A DNA stretch of 64,000 nt from Clostridiales bacterium (GCA_012735495.1 JAAYHD010000045.1:1-64000); one strand, 5' to 3'. Shown: positions 54,386 through 63,965, counted from the first letter of the stretch. Translations and numbers: made by a program. Notes: generated by a model not told the origin, from the letters alone.

Positions 54386-55834
54386 ATGATTATCACAAGT
54401 TTTCATGACGTCAGGGAAATGGCGAGGGAGTACAACTTCATACCGGTATGCAAGGAAATCTATGCCGATGTTGCCACGCCGATTTCGATTCTAAGAAAAA
54501 TATCGGCAATCAGCAAAAAACATTTCCTTTTTGAAAGCGTGGAAATGGGGGAAAGATGGGGGAGATATTCTTTTATTGGATTTGACCCGGTAGTCCATAT
54601 CACTTGCAAAAACAAAAAAATAACGTTGGACGGCAGGGTCGCCGCTGAGGATGCGGATCCTTTCAGCTATTTAAGAGCCCTAATGTCCAGGTACAAGGTT
54701 CCAAAACTTACCGGTATGCCGCCTTTTACGGGAGGATTGGTAGGATATTTTTCATACGGGATGATAGGCTATGCGGAACCTGTGCTGAAGCTTGGGGAAA
54801 GCGAATTTGAAGATCTGGATATGATGCTCTTTGACAAGGTCATTGCTTATGATCACTTGAGGCAGAAGATAAGCCTCATCGCCAACATAAGCACGGATAA
54901 GCTAGAGGAGAATTATGAACGGGCGGTAACGGGGCTGAATTCCCTTGCAGAGCTCATAATCAGGCAGGAGCCCTTTTCCGACAGGCCCGCTAAAGTCAAA
55001 CCCGAGTTCACATGTAATATAAGCAGGGACGAATACTGCCGGATGGTGGAAAAGACCAAGGAGTACATTGTGGACGGTGATATCTTTCAGGCTGTAATAT
55101 CAAGGCGGTTTGAAGCGGAATACAGGGACAGCCTGATAAATGCTTACCGGGTGCTTCGTACCACCAATCCGTCGCCTTACATGGTGTATCTGAAAAACGA
55201 GGTAATAGAGCTGATTTGCTCCTCACCGGAAACCATGGTGCGGCTTAAGGACGGAAAGGTCAACACCTTCCCCATAGCAGGCTCAAGGCCCAGGGGAGCG
55301 GACAGGGAAGAGGACGAAGCACTGGAGAGGGAGCTTCTGGCCGATGAAAAAGAGCTTGCAGAGCATAACATGCTTGTAGACCTTGGCCGAAACGACCTTG
55401 GCAAGGTTTCGGAATACGGAAGCGTAAGGGTCGTGGACCACATGAGGATACATAGGTATTCTAGAGTGATGCACATCACCTCCGAGGTAGAAGGAAGGAT
55501 TAAGGAGGGAAAGGATGCGTTTGACGCCATTGAGGCGGTGCTTCCTGCGGGAACGCTGTCGGGAGCGCCGAAGATCCGCGCCTGTGAAATTATAGAAGAG
55601 CTGGAGAAAACTCCCCGCGGCCTCTATGGAGGAGCCATCGGATATATAGATTTTTCCGGGAACATGGATACATGCATTGCCATACGGATGGCGGTAAAAA
55701 AACAGGATAAGGTTTATATTCAGACAGGCGCGGGCATAGTGGCGGACAGCATACCGGAAAAGGAATATGAAGAATCCGGACACAAGGCAAGAGCCCTGAT
55801 GGAAGCATTGGAAAAAGCCCATGAGATAGAATAG
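54386..55834 (+). CDS. trpE: Anthranilate synthase component I
   Basis: A 482-residue subunit that converts chorismate to anthranilate, using ammonia made by TrpG. The N-terminal LFESVEMGERWGRYSFIG matches the tryptophan-binding (feedback) LLES region. The chorismate-binding core includes GDIFQAVISRRFE, SPSPYMVYLKN-like NPSPYMVYLKN, SRPRGADREEDE, DLGRNDLGKVSEYGSV and LPAGTLSGAPKIRACE. GAGGGGA lies 7 nt before the ATG. First gene of a compact trp operon in the usual order. Confidence 0.98.
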   Translation: MIITSFHDVREMAREYNFIPVCKEIYADVATPISILRKISAISKKHFLFESVEMGERWGRYSFIGFDPVVHITCKNKKITLDGRVAAEDADPFSYLRALMSRYKVPKLTGMPPFTGGLVGYFSYGMIGYAEPVLKLGESEFEDLDMMLFDKVIAYDHLRQKISLIANISTDKLEENYERAVTGLNSLAELIIRQEPFSDRPAKVKPEFTCNISRDEYCRMVEKTKEYIVDGDIFQAVISRRFEAEYRDSLINAYRVLRTTNPSPYMVYLKNEVIELICSSPETMVRLKDGKVNTFPIAGSRPRGADREEDEALERELLADEKELAEHNMLVDLGRNDLGKVSEYGSVRVVDHMRIHRYSRVMHITSEVEGRIKEGKDAFDAIEAVLPAGTLSGAPKIRACEIIEELEKTPRGLYGGAIGYIDFSGNMDTCIAIRMAVKKQDKVYIQTGAGIVADSIPEKEYEESGHKARALMEALEKAHEIE

Positions 55835-55845
55835 GAGGGAGCGTT

Positions 55846-56427
55846 ATGGTACTTTTAATAGACAATTACGACAGCTTTTCATATAACCTGGTCCAGCTTG
55901 CGGGAAGCCTTGGGGCGGAAATCAAGGTGGTCCGGAATAATGAGCTTTCCGTCGATGAAATCAGAAAGATTAAGCCTACGCACATAATCCTGTCTCCTGG
56001 CCCCGGCCATCCCAGGAATGCCGGAATATGCGAAAGCGTGGTTACCGGGCTTAGCGGAATGATACCGATACTGGGAGTGTGCCTTGGACACCAGGCAATA
56101 TGCGAAGCCTTCGGAGGAAGGATTAAGCATGCAAAAAGGCTTATGCATGGGAAGCCAAGCACCATTCACATAGCAAACGGAGCCAAGCTTTTTTACGGAC
56201 TGCCTCCCGTCATTCAGGGAGCCAGGTATCATTCCCTGATTGCCGATAAAGAGACGCTGCCGGATAATCTTCTGGTAATAGCCGAGGATGACGAAGGGGA
56301 AATAATGGCGGTAAAGCACAGGATGCATGAAACATACGGTTTGCAGTTTCATCCGGAGTCCATTCTGACTCCGCAGGGGGAAGTTATTATGAGAAATTTT
56401 TTAGCAATAGGAGGGGATAAGCAATGA
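55846..56427 (+). CDS. trpG: Anthranilate synthase component II, glutamine amidotransferase
   Basis: A 193-residue class I glutaminase that supplies ammonia to TrpE. The catalytic Cys is in GVCLGHQAI and His/Glu are in QFHPESILTP; LSPGPGHPRNAG is the oxyanion region. It is separate from trpD, not fused as in some bacteria. In many Firmicutes this subunit (PabA) also serves folate synthesis. GGAGGG lies 6 nt before the ATG. It overlaps trpD by 4 nt (ATGA). Confidence 0.97.
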   Translation: MVLLIDNYDSFSYNLVQLAGSLGAEIKVVRNNELSVDEIRKIKPTHIILSPGPGHPRNAGICESVVTGLSGMIPILGVCLGHQAICEAFGGRIKHAKRLMHGKPSTIHIANGAKLFYGLPPVIQGARYHSLIADKETLPDNLLVIAEDDEGEIMAVKHRMHETYGLQFHPESILTPQGEVIMRNFLAIGGDKQ

Positions 56428-57434
56428 TAAAAGAAGCCATTTACAAGCTTGTTAACAAGGAAAACCTGACCCTTGATGAAACCCAGGAAGTAATGGATGA
56501 AATTATGAGCGGCAATACCACCAATGCCCAGATAGCCTCATTCATCACCGCGCTTCGCATGAAAGGCGAAACCATAGATGAAATCACCGGATGCGCGATG
56601 GTTATGCGCAAGCGCGGCCTAAAGCTTTCCCATGAGGGTGATGTGTTGGATATAGTGGGCACGGGAGGGGATGAAGCGTATACCTTTAACATTTCAACCA
56701 TATCTTCATTTATTATTTCAGCGGCGGGAATACCCGTTGCAAAACACGGTAACCGCAGTGTGTCCAGCAAATGCGGCAGCGCGGATGTGCTGGAAGCCCT
56801 CGGGGTAAAGATCGACTTACCGGTGGAAAGAAGCGAACAGATCCTTCGAGAAATCGGCATATGCTTCCTGTTTGCCCCGATATATCATTCCTCCATGAGA
56901 TATGCCGCTCCCGTAAGAAAGGAGCTTGGGGTAAGAACCATATTCAATATTCTCGGCCCTTTGGCAAGCCCGGCCAATGCCAGCCTGCAGCTCCTGGGCG
57001 TTTATGATGAGAAGCTGGTGGAGCCCATGGCAAAGGTCCTGGCAAACCTGGGGGTAAAACGCGCTATGGTGGTATACGGGCATGACGGCCTGGATGAAAT
57101 ATCCCTTGGCGCAAAGACAACGGTATGCGAAGTCAACGAAGGGCGGGTAAACAGCTTCTTTCTCGATCCCCATCAGTTCGGTTTCGACTACTGCAGCAGG
57201 GAGGAGCTGACAGGAGGGGACCCGGAAAGAAACGCCGGGATTGCAAGGGCCATCCTTTCCGGGGAAGAAAGAGGGCCAAAGAGAAACGTGGTTCTGCTGA
57301 ACTCTGCGATATGCCTGTATATGACCTACAACAACATTACACTTAGAGAATGTGTAAGACTTGCCGAGGAAACAATAGACAGCGGCAAAGCCATGGAAAA
57401 GCTGAACAGCTTTATAAGGTTGTCAAATGCTTAG
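56424..57434 (+). CDS. trpD: Anthranilate phosphoribosyltransferase
   Basis: A 336-residue enzyme joining anthranilate to PRPP to give phosphoribosyl anthranilate. Motifs: VGTGGDEAYTFNIST (PRPP loop), KHGNRSVSSKCGSADVLEALG, and GVRTIFNILGPLASP. The start overlaps the trpG stop, indicating coupling, and AGGAGG lies 8-9 nt upstream. Confidence 0.98.
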   Translation: MIKEAIYKLVNKENLTLDETQEVMDEIMSGNTTNAQIASFITALRMKGETIDEITGCAMVMRKRGLKLSHEGDVLDIVGTGGDEAYTFNISTISSFIISAAGIPVAKHGNRSVSSKCGSADVLEALGVKIDLPVERSEQILREIGICFLFAPIYHSSMRYAAPVRKELGVRTIFNILGPLASPANASLQLLGVYDEKLVEPMAKVLANLGVKRAMVVYGHDGLDEISLGAKTTVCEVNEGRVNSFFLDPHQFGFDYCSREELTGGDPERNAGIARAILSGEERGPKRNVVLLNSAICLYMTYNNITLRECVRLAEETIDSGKAMEKLNSFIRLSNA

Positions 57435-57464
57435 CTCTATAAATAAGGCAGATGGAGGTGCGGC

Positions 57465-58301
57465 ATGATACTTGACAAAATAGCGGAATCAACCGTCAAA
57501 CGGGTTAATCAGGCAAAAGAAAAACAGATTTTAGAGATACTGCAGGAAAAGATATATTTCGGCTCATCTTTAAAAAGGTTCAACAACCGTCCGCTGTTTG
57601 CTTTTGAAAATGCACTGAAGGCCGGCAGAAATGAGAATACCGCGGGAAGCAAAACCGACGGCCGTGCAATTCACTTCATATGCGAGGTAAAAAAGGCGTC
57701 TCCGTCAAAAGGCGTGATATCACCGGATTTTCCGTACATGGAAATAGCGAGGGATTATGCCGAGGCCGGGGCCAGCGCAATCTCCGTTCTGACCGAGCCT
57801 GAATTCTTTCAGGGAAGCGACAGGTATCTGCATGAGATAAGCAAGGCGGTGGACATTCCGGTTCTTAGAAAGGATTTTATACTTGATGAGTACCAGATAT
57901 ATGAATCTAAGATTATCGGCGCCGATGCCGTGCTGCTTATATGCGCGCTTCTTGATAAGGAAAGGACAAGAAAATTTATTAAGATATGCGATGAGCTGGG
58001 CATGTCGGCACTGGTGGAAGCCCATACGGAAGAAGAAATTGACATGGCCTTGGAGGCGGGGGCTAGGATAATAGGTGTAAACAACCGGAACCTTAAGACC
58101 TTCGAGGTAGATCTTGAGACCTGTATCAGGCTTCGCAAACATGTTCCCGGGAATATTGTCTATGTGGCCGAAAGCGGAATCCATACACGGGATGATGTAA
58201 AGCGGCTTGAGGCGGAGGGAATAGACGCGGTGCTCATCGGGGAGGCATTTATGAAAAGCAAAAACAGGCGGCAGCTTTTGAAGACCTTAAGGACGGGCTA
58301 G
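57465..58301 (+). CDS. trpC: Indole-3-glycerol phosphate synthase
   Basis: A 278-residue TIM-barrel enzyme that closes the indole ring of CdRP. Motifs: FICEVKKASPSKGVI, SVLTEPEFFQG, PVLRKDFILDEYQIYE, LVEAHTEEE, IIGVNNRNLKTFEVD and ESGIHTRDD. The N-terminal 50 residues form the usual extension that covers the active site. It carries its own ribosome site (TGGAGGTG). Confidence 0.98.
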   Translation: MILDKIAESTVKRVNQAKEKQILEILQEKIYFGSSLKRFNNRPLFAFENALKAGRNENTAGSKTDGRAIHFICEVKKASPSKGVISPDFPYMEIARDYAEAGASAISVLTEPEFFQGSDRYLHEISKAVDIPVLRKDFILDEYQIYESKIIGADAVLLICALLDKERTRKFIKICDELGMSALVEAHTEEEIDMALEAGARIIGVNNRNLKTFEVDLETCIRLRKHVPGNIVYVAESGIHTRDDVKRLEAEGIDAVLIGEAFMKSKNRRQLLKTLRTG

Positions 58302-58342
58302 AATCACATGTCACGGCAAAACGGAAGGAGGTGCCATACGAT

Positions 58343-58975
58343 ATGACAAGGATTAAAATATGCGGTTTGACAAGACATGAGGATATCGACGCGGTTAACA
58401 GGTACCTGCCGGATTATATCGGGTTCGTGTTCGCAAAAAGCAGAAGGCAGGTAAGCGATGAGCGGGCGATGGAATTAAAAAGCAGGCTTGATCCAAGGAT
58501 ATCCGCAGTCGGTGTCTTTGTTAACGAAGATATGGAACGGATTGTTAAGCTGTGCGGACAGGGTGTCATAGATGTTGTTCAGCTCCACGGGGACGAGGAA
58601 GGCGATTATATCACAAGACTTAAGCAAAAAATCAGAAACCCCGTCATTAAGGCTGTCCACGTCGGGAAAGGAAAACGGGCTGTAAATGTATACGAAAATA
58701 TCGGTGACTTTCTGTTGTTTGACACATATCATGAGGGGCAGTATGGAGGAAGCGGAAAACCGTTTGACTGGTCACTGGTTGAGAAGCCGGATAGACCGTA
58801 CTTTATTGCCGGAGGCATAAACAGGAGCAATGTCCTTTCAGCAATCGAGACACTACATCCGTATGGAGTGGACATAAGCAGCGGGGTTGAGAAGAACGGA
58901 GTAAAGGACGGAGAGCTGATCGGAGAAATTATAACAATAATAAGAAACATGAAACCGGGAGGTAACAATGAATAA
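58343..58975 (+). CDS. trpF: Phosphoribosylanthranilate isomerase
   Basis: A 210-residue TIM-barrel isomerase. The catalytic Cys is in [10 protein letters not shown]; later strands include [26 protein letters not shown] and the phosphate-binding [11 protein letters not shown] and [12 protein letters not shown] 58343 is used: AGGAGGTG lies 8 nt upstream, and the in-frame GTG at 58331 is part of that site. Its end overlaps trpB by 8 nt. Confidence 0.96.
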   Translation: MTRIKICGLTRHEDIDAVNRYLPDYIGFVFAKSRRQVSDERAMELKSRLDPRISAVGVFVNEDMERIVKLCGQGVIDVVQLHGDEEGDYITRLKQKIRNPVIKAVHVGKGKRAVNVYENIGDFLLFDTYHEGQYGGSGKPFDWSLVEKPDRPYFIAGGINRSNVLSAIETLHPYGVDISSGVEKNGVKDGELIGEIITIIRNMKPGGNNE

Positions 58976-60152
58976 AGGGCGATATGGAGCATACGGCGGG
59001 CAATACATACCCGAAACATTAATGAATGCCGTCATTGAGCTTGAGAAGGCATATAACTTCTACAAGAATGACGAAAACTTTATAAGGGAATTTGAAAGCC
59101 TCTTAAGGGAATATGCCGGAAGGCCAAGCAGGCTTTATTATGCGGAGAACATGACAAAGGACCTGAAAGGGGCAAAGATATACCTAAAGAGGGAGGATCT
59201 GAACCATACCGGATCTCATAAAATAAACAACGTACTGGGACAGGTGCTTCTGGCAAAGAAAATGGGCAAAACCAGGGTGATAGCGGAAACCGGCGCGGGA
59301 CAGCATGGGGTCGCAACGGCAACAGCCGCAGCCTTGCTGGGTCTTGAGTGCGAAATATTCATGGGAAAAGAGGATACGGAGCGCCAGGCCCTGAATGTAT
59401 ATCGGATGAGACTTCTTGGAGCAAAAGTCCATGCCGTCACATTCGGCACACAGACGCTTAAAGACGCGATAAGCGAGGCATTCCGCGAGTGGAGCAGGAG
59501 AATGGATGACACCCATTATGTGGTTGGTTCGGTAATGGGGCCGCATCCGTTTCCCGAGATAGTAAGAGATTTTCAGAGTGTTATCGGGAAAGAAGTCAAA
59601 GAACAGGTCCAGGAAGCGGAAGGCAGGCTGCCTGATGTGGTATTGGCCTGTGTAGGCGGCGGAAGCAATGCCATGGGAATATTCTATGAATTCATAAATT
59701 ACCCGGAAGTAAGGCTGATTGGATGTGAGGCGGCAGGATATGGAGTTGACACCGAAAGAACCGCCGCCACGATGACAACCGGAAAAGTGGGAATATTCCA
59801 TGGGATGAAGTCGTATTTCTGCCAGGATGAATACGGGCAGATTGCCCCGGTCTATTCCATATCCGCCGGCCTTGACTATCCAGGTATCGGTCCGGAGCAT
59901 GTATATCTCAGGGACATTAAAAGGGCGGAATATGTGCCGGTTACGGACAAAGAGGCGGTGGAGGCCTTTGAATACCTGGCAAGGACCGAAGGCATCATTT
60001 CCGCCGTGGAAAGCGCCCATGCCGTGGCTTATGCCATGAAGCTTGCACCGGCCATGGGCAGGGACAAAATAATGGTAATCAATCTTTCTGGCAGGGGAGA
60101 CAAGGACGTGGCTGCCATAGCAAGGTATAAGGGGGAAGACTTGTATGAATAG
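58968..60152 (+). CDS. trpB: Tryptophan synthase beta chain
   Basis: A 394-residue PLP enzyme that condenses indole with serine. The PLP lysine is in [15 protein letters not shown]. Further motifs: [19 protein letters not shown], the Gly-rich phosphate loop [13 protein letters not shown] and the Ser in NLSGRGDKD. It is a TrpB1-type chain that works with TrpA. GGGAGG precedes the ATG inside trpF. Confidence 0.98.
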   Translation: MNKGRYGAYGGQYIPETLMNAVIELEKAYNFYKNDENFIREFESLLREYAGRPSRLYYAENMTKDLKGAKIYLKREDLNHTGSHKINNVLGQVLLAKKMGKTRVIAETGAGQHGVATATAAALLGLECEIFMGKEDTERQALNVYRMRLLGAKVHAVTFGTQTLKDAISEAFREWSRRMDDTHYVVGSVMGPHPFPEIVRDFQSVIGKEVKEQVQEAEGRLPDVVLACVGGGSNAMGIFYEFINYPEVRLIGCEAAGYGVDTERTAATMTTGKVGIFHGMKSYFCQDEYGQIAPVYSISAGLDYPGIGPEHVYLRDIKRAEYVPVTDKEAVEAFEYLARTEGIISAVESAHAVAYAMKLAPAMGRDKIMVINLSGRGDKDVAAIARYKGEDLYE

Positions 60153-60945
60153 TATAGATAGAATAAAGAGAGTATTTTCTAATGGAAAAGCGTTCATTCC
60201 TTTTATTACGGCGGGGGATCCTGCCCTTGAGGTGACGGAGAAGCTGGTTTACGAGATGGCGCATGCCGGTGCTGACCTGATTGAGCTTGGGATTCCATTC
60301 TCCGATCCGATGGCGGAGGGCCCGGTCATACAGGCTGCGGACGTGCGCGCGCTGGCATCGGGAACCACTACTGACAAGATATTCGACATGGTAAAAAGAA
60401 TCAGAAAGAAATGTGATGTTCCTATCGCATTCATGACATATGTTAATCCCGTATTTGCCTACGGCCCCCTGCGGTTCATGCAAAACTGCAAAGAATCGGG
60501 GGTGGACGCACTTATCATACCCGACCTTCCTTATGAGGAAAGAAATGAAATTAAGCCTTATTGCGAGGAACAGGGCATAGTATTCATATCAATGATAGCT
60601 CCGACTTCAAAGGATCGTATAAGCAATATCGCTGCAGACGCTGAGGGATTCATATACTGTGTTTCATCGCTTGGTGTTACGGGAGTCAGGGAGAAAATCG
60701 GCATGGAAGCCGCGGAAATGGTGCGCAGCGTAAAGGCAGTCAAGGATATCCCCTGTGCCGTAGGATTCGGCATATCAACGCCCGAGCAGGCAAAGGCCAT
60801 GGCGGAGGTATCGGACGGGGTAATTGTAGGAAGCGCCATAGTAAGAATAATTGAAAAGCATGGGTTGGAGTGTGCCAGGCCGGTGACTGAGTATGTAAAA
60901 TCCATGGTTTCAGCGGTGAAGCGCGTACCGCTTGATACCAAATAA
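60145..60945 (+). CDS. trpA: Tryptophan synthase alpha chain
   Basis: A 266-residue TIM-barrel subunit that releases indole from indole-3-glycerol phosphate and passes it to Trp[11 protein letters not shown], the catalytic Glu in [28 protein letters not shown], and [10 protein letters not shown] with GFGISTPEQ are present. It overlaps trpB by 8 nt. The last 36 bases overlap the convergent ABC-2 permease gene. No terminator is seen within the overlap. Confidence 0.97.
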   Translation: MNSIDRIKRVFSNGKAFIPFITAGDPALEVTEKLVYEMAHAGADLIELGIPFSDPMAEGPVIQAADVRALASGTTTDKIFDMVKRIRKKCDVPIAFMTYVNPVFAYGPLRFMQNCKESGVDALIIPDLPYEERNEIKPYCEEQGIVFISMIAPTSKDRISNIAADAEGFIYCVSSLGVTGVREKIGMEAAEMVRSVKAVKDIPCAVGFGISTPEQAKAMAEVSDGVIVGSAIVRIIEKHGLECARPVTEYVKSMVSAVKRVPLDTK

Positions 60946-61641
60946 AATCATAACTGCGCCTGTCACGCTGAAAACAATCCGGTTTAATATGAATTCCAGC
61001 GGTAATTTGAATATGGGTTCACCATCAGGGCCGACAGGCAGTTTAAGAGGATATGTACTGTACAGGTGACCGCCATATAGATCGGCATAAGGCGGAAGCG
61101 GAACAAAGCTTATAATTATCACAAGAACTATTAATACATAAAGAAGATTTGACTTCACGCTTCCAAGAAGCAGCCCTGCGCCCATGATAAACAGCAGGCC
61201 CGGTATCAGGGTTAACAGAATGGGAATAATAAAGGCGCCGAAATTATAATATTTGAAAAGCACAGCATAAAATATCAGGCTTGTGGCTATAACAAGCAGG
61301 GAAATAATTATGTATCCGATAATAATGGCCAAGCATTTGGTTGCGGCATATTTCACCGGGTCTGCTGGCGTTGCAAGTGTCAGCTGTTTAACCTGCTTTT
61401 CATGATTGGAGTATAAATATGTGATGAAAAACAGCAATGCTGTTAACAGCAGCGGCAGCACACCAGCAAGATATGCGCCGTAGCTCCAGCGTGAAAAGGG
61501 GGCTGAGTAAGCCACTCCTATTACAATGTCCCAGCTTAATTTGAAATAAGAGTATATCAGTGTAACTATAAGCAATGCGAAAAAGATTTTATTAAATATC
61601 AGTCTTTTTAACTCATATCGAATTATTTTACTCAAGTTCAA
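60910..61641 (-). CDS. ABC-2 type transporter permease
   Basis: A 243-residue membrane protein with about six helices: NLSKIIRYELKRLIFNKIFFAL at the N-terminus, then helices about 55-75, 95-135, 145-165, 170-190 and 220-238. It lacks an ATPase gene nearby and is preceded by a fragment of an M1-type peptidase. ABC-2 permeases are commonly linked to M1 peptidases in some bacteria. The start ATG overlaps the fragment by 14 nt. Its 3' end overlaps trpA tail to tail. It may no longer work without its ATPase, unless one is supplied in trans. Confidence 0.75.
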   Translation of the reverse strand: MNLSKIIRYELKRLIFNKIFFALLIVTLIYSYFKLSWDIVIGVAYSAPFSRWSYGAYLAGVLPLLLTALLFFITYLYSNHEKQVKQLTLATPADPVKYAATKCLAIIIGYIIISLLVIATSLIFYAVLFKYYNFGAFIIPILLTLIPGLLFIMGAGLLLGSVKSNLLYVLIVLVIIISFVPLPPYADLYGGHLYSTYPLKLPVGPDGEPIFKLPLEFILNRIVFSVTGAVMILFGIKRYALHR

Positions 61642-61972
61642 GATCCTCCTCCGTTAAACCGCAGGCATCCAGGAATTCCTGGTAAGTAAGAAATGAACCA
61701 ATATTGGAGCTTGCAAGCCTGGCCAGTATCAAATCCATGGCTTCTTCTCCGCCGACAAGCTGTGCCGCCTTGTATATTTTTAACGGCATCAGGCTATACA
61801 TGGCAACCTCCAAATCATTGGCCCTGATTCTGGCTGCATATTCTTTCGGCATTATATCAAGATACTCGGGATGTCTGCGGTAGAAGTTCCGGTTCATTTT
61901 CTCAACTTCTTCCTTCCATCTGTCGACATAATATTTCTGTCCGTATTCATCCCCATATTTTTCTTTATACAA
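61628..61972 (-). pseudogene. C-terminal remnant of an M1-type peptidase
   Basis: A 114-residue frame whose content (KYGQKYYVDRWKEEVEKMNR-like, then RRHPEYLDIMPKEYAARI, then TYQEFLDACGLTEEDLELE) looks like the C-terminal helical end of an M1-family metallopeptidase. The HExxH active site and the N-terminal two-thirds are missing. The frame continues upstream past the TTG 61972 without a ribosome site, so the gene appears to be cut off at its 5' side. It lies between the ABC-2 permease and tRNA-Gly. The family call is by eye and uncertain. Confidence 0.5.
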
Positions 61973-62129
61973 CCTGTAGGTGGTATTTATACCATGTACC
62001 GGCGCTTTCGCAGCCTGTCCAGAGGTATTCCTGGTTCCGGTGAGGCTGCTGCGCTTTCCACTGTGATGCCACAGGGTAGTTCTGCTGCTTAGCCTGCATT
62101 AAAAAGATAGAGAACAGTAAGACACATAA

Positions 62130-62160
62130 AAGTGCATCGGCTCAAAGGCTAGTGCACTTA
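62130..62160. other. Short hairpin between the peptidase remnant and tRNA-Gly
   Basis: AAGTGCA (62130-62136) pairs with TGCACTT (62153-62159). On the minus strand it is followed by TTTTATGT and could terminate tRNA-Gly transcripts. The rest of 61973-62199 shows no credible gene. Confidence 0.45.
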
Positions 62161-62199
62161 ATAAACACTTTTTCTTGCCGTATCCAATTTTATGGTAAC

Positions 62200-62256
62200 C
62201 CGCTGCATAAAAGAGGAGTTACACCAATTTGGTGTAACTCCTCTTTTATGCAGCGG
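62200..62256. repeat. Perfect 26-bp inverted repeat touching tRNA-Gly
   Basis: Arms 62200-62225 and 62231-62256 are perfect complements separated by AATTT. The right arm includes the discriminator and first acceptor bases of tRNA-Gly (62252-62256). The partial match continues outward (GGTAACCCGC against GTTATCCGC). Neither strand shows a T run after the hairpin, so it is not a standard terminator. Confidence 0.93.
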
Positions 62257-62322
62257 ATAACGGGAATCGAACCCGCCTCTCAAGCTTGGGAAGCTTGCGT
62301 TCTACCGATGAACTATATCCGC
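62252..62322 (-). tRNA. tRNA-Gly (anticodon CCC)
   Basis: On the minus strand the acceptor stem GCGGATA pairs with TATCCGC. The anticodon stem CAAGC/GCTTG encloses TTCCCAA, giving anticodon CCC. The T-loop is TTCGATT and the discriminator T fits tRNA-Gly. No CCA is encoded. Its 3' end runs straight into the palindrome at 62200-62256. Confidence 0.93.
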
Positions 62323-62460
62323 ATGTTTTTATTTTATAACTTTGATAAAAAAAGTCAATAATATATGTAAGGAAATGCATTTAAAAAATAAAAGATTGGA
62401 GAGGCGGCAAAGGAATAAATCAAACATTATGTGAGAAGAATATAACTTGAGGTGATAATA

Positions 62461-63330
62461 GTGAAAAAGAACAGGTTAACTGAGTTTTTCAAGGACAAAG
62501 GTTATTATGTTTTATTATTTGTCGGTATTATCGCTATAGCTGCAGTAGCGCTCATCGGTTCCAATTTGTCCTCAAGCCAGAAGGACAAGGGTGAGGATTT
62601 TGTGGATTTGAATGAACCGGATGATAATATGGCAGCTGAGAATGATAATAATGAGCTTCAGGCCGATAATAACGACACATCGGATCAGCAAGCTGATAAT
62701 GTAATAAGTCCTGGATCCGACAATACTACGCAGAATCAAGATATTGCTCAAAATGACCATCTTTTGGAGTTTGATGTTTTTACAGAAGAAGAAGAAAAAG
62801 GAATTGATCTGGCAGAAGTCGATGAGAATACAACTGCAGCCATAGAAGAAGATAGAGATAAGCAGCCTGCGGTAGAAACTGCCGGAGCTGCGGTCAAGAA
62901 CACCGCGCCGTTAAAGTTTGACGCCGATGCGGGCCTTCTCTGGCCGGTTGAAGGCAATGTAATTATGAACTACAGTATGGATCATTTGGTATATCATTCA
63001 ACGCTTTTGCAGTTTAAGGTCAACCCGGCAATCATTATAGATGCCGAGGTAGGCACCGAGGTTAAGGCGGCAGCGACCGGAGTGATTACAGACATTTATG
63101 TTGATCCGGTGACGGGGCTTACCGTTGCGATGGATATAGGGGATGGATATTCCCTGGTTTATGGGCAGCTGGCAAATGTTAACCATAAGATTGGTGACAG
63201 GCTGTCGGAGGGAGACATTATAGGGACAATTAATGAGCCAACAAAGTATTATACCGTGGAAGGAAGCAATCTGTATTTTATGATGCTGGATGGGGAAGAA
63301 ACGGTAAATCCCATGCTGTATCTGCGGTGA
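62461..63330 (+). CDS. SpoIIQ-like degenerate M23-family membrane protein
   Basis: A 289-residue protein: short cytoplasmic N-terminus, one membrane helix (about 15-37), a long acidic, Asn/Asp-rich linker (about 38-150) and a C-terminal M23/LytM fold (LLWPVEGNVIMNYSMDHLVY, AAATGVITDIYVDPVTGLTV, YGQLANVNHKIGDRLSEGD). The zinc-binding HxxxD and HxH residues are not at their expected places, so it is probably non-catalytic. In SpoIIQ this domain bridges forespore and mother cell with SpoIIIAH. The start is taken as GTG 62461 with GAGGTGA upstream. The assignment as SpoIIQ-like rests on architecture and on spoIID in the same region. Confidence 0.75.
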   Translation: MKKNRLTEFFKDKGYYVLLFVGIIAIAAVALIGSNLSSSQKDKGEDFVDLNEPDDNMAAENDNNELQADNNDTSDQQADNVISPGSDNTTQNQDIAQNDHLLEFDVFTEEEEKGIDLAEVDENTTAAIEEDRDKQPAVETAGAAVKNTAPLKFDADAGLLWPVEGNVIMNYSMDHLVYHSTLLQFKVNPAIIIDAEVGTEVKAAATGVITDIYVDPVTGLTVAMDIGDGYSLVYGQLANVNHKIGDRLSEGDIIGTINEPTKYYTVEGSNLYFMMLDGEETVNPMLYLR

Positions 63331-63347
63331 TGAATTCAAAGAGACAT

Positions 63348-63394
63348 AAAAGAGAAAGAACATGCAGAATTATCATACATGTTCTTTCTCTTTT
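63348..63394. terminator. Bidirectional terminator after the SpoIIQ-like gene
   Basis: A perfect 17-bp stem (63348-63364 with 63378-63394) with AT-rich ends acts as a terminator for both convergent genes. Confidence 0.88.
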
Positions 63395-63461
63395 GATATT
63401 GAGGCTTGTCAGAAGACCTTTCAAGCTTATATATAAATATCCCCAAAACTTGAAAGCATAT

Positions 63462-63899
63462 TTAATAAGTTCTTTCTATTGATAGGGTAACTGTCTCGCC
63501 AACACCGTTTCTTATTACGTAGGCCGTTGTGGTAAAGCGGTATTGTGTTCCCTCATATGCCATAGCGGTACCATAGAATATAAGCAAATCACCGGGTGCA
63601 TATCGATGCCATGTGTTTACAATAATCCAACCGCTGGGGGTTTTATATTCCAGCCTAAAGTCTGCATTAATGTTTGTTGTGCCGGGCATTGCAATAATTT
63701 TACTGTATAAGAATGCTGTTCCGCCTTCGAATGATATGCTTTGTGAAATGCAGTCAATAATTTTCCACTGCGGAACAATTAAAAAATCAGTGCCAAATTC
63801 CGAATCGGTAATTGTGGAAGCCTGGGCATATGCAGGTGAGATTAGCAATGTCATTAACATAAATGATAGTATAATGGCTACTGCCTTTTTATTTTTCAT
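63462..63899 (-). CDS. Secreted protein of unknown function
   Basis: A 145-residue protein with a clear signal peptide (KNKKAVAIILSFMLMTLLIS, then PAYAQA with a signal peptidase I-type AxA). The mature part is about 120 residues, beta-rich, with a single Cys (IIDCISQS). It has patterns like FRLEYKTPSGWIIVNTWHRY and TQYRFTTTAYVIR and no recognised domain; I do not recognise the family. ATG 63899 with GAGGGGAG upstream is preferred to an in-frame TTG at 63917. Confidence 0.8.
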   Translation of the reverse strand: MKNKKAVAIILSFMLMTLLISPAYAQASTITDSEFGTDFLIVPQWKIIDCISQSISFEGGTAFLYSKIIAMPGTTNINADFRLEYKTPSGWIIVNTWHRYAPGDLLIFYGTAMAYEGTQYRFTTTAYVIRNGVGETVTLSIERTY

Positions 63900-63965
63900 A
63901 AGTACCACTCCCCTCAAAAAGCTTTGGTCTGTTAACTTAATAATAAAAATGAGACCTGAAACGCC

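Noticed and set aside
61965..62099. A 44-codon minus-strand frame rich in Gln and aromatic residues
   Set aside because: It has an ATG but no ribosome site, overlaps the peptidase remnant in another frame and has no neighbour context.
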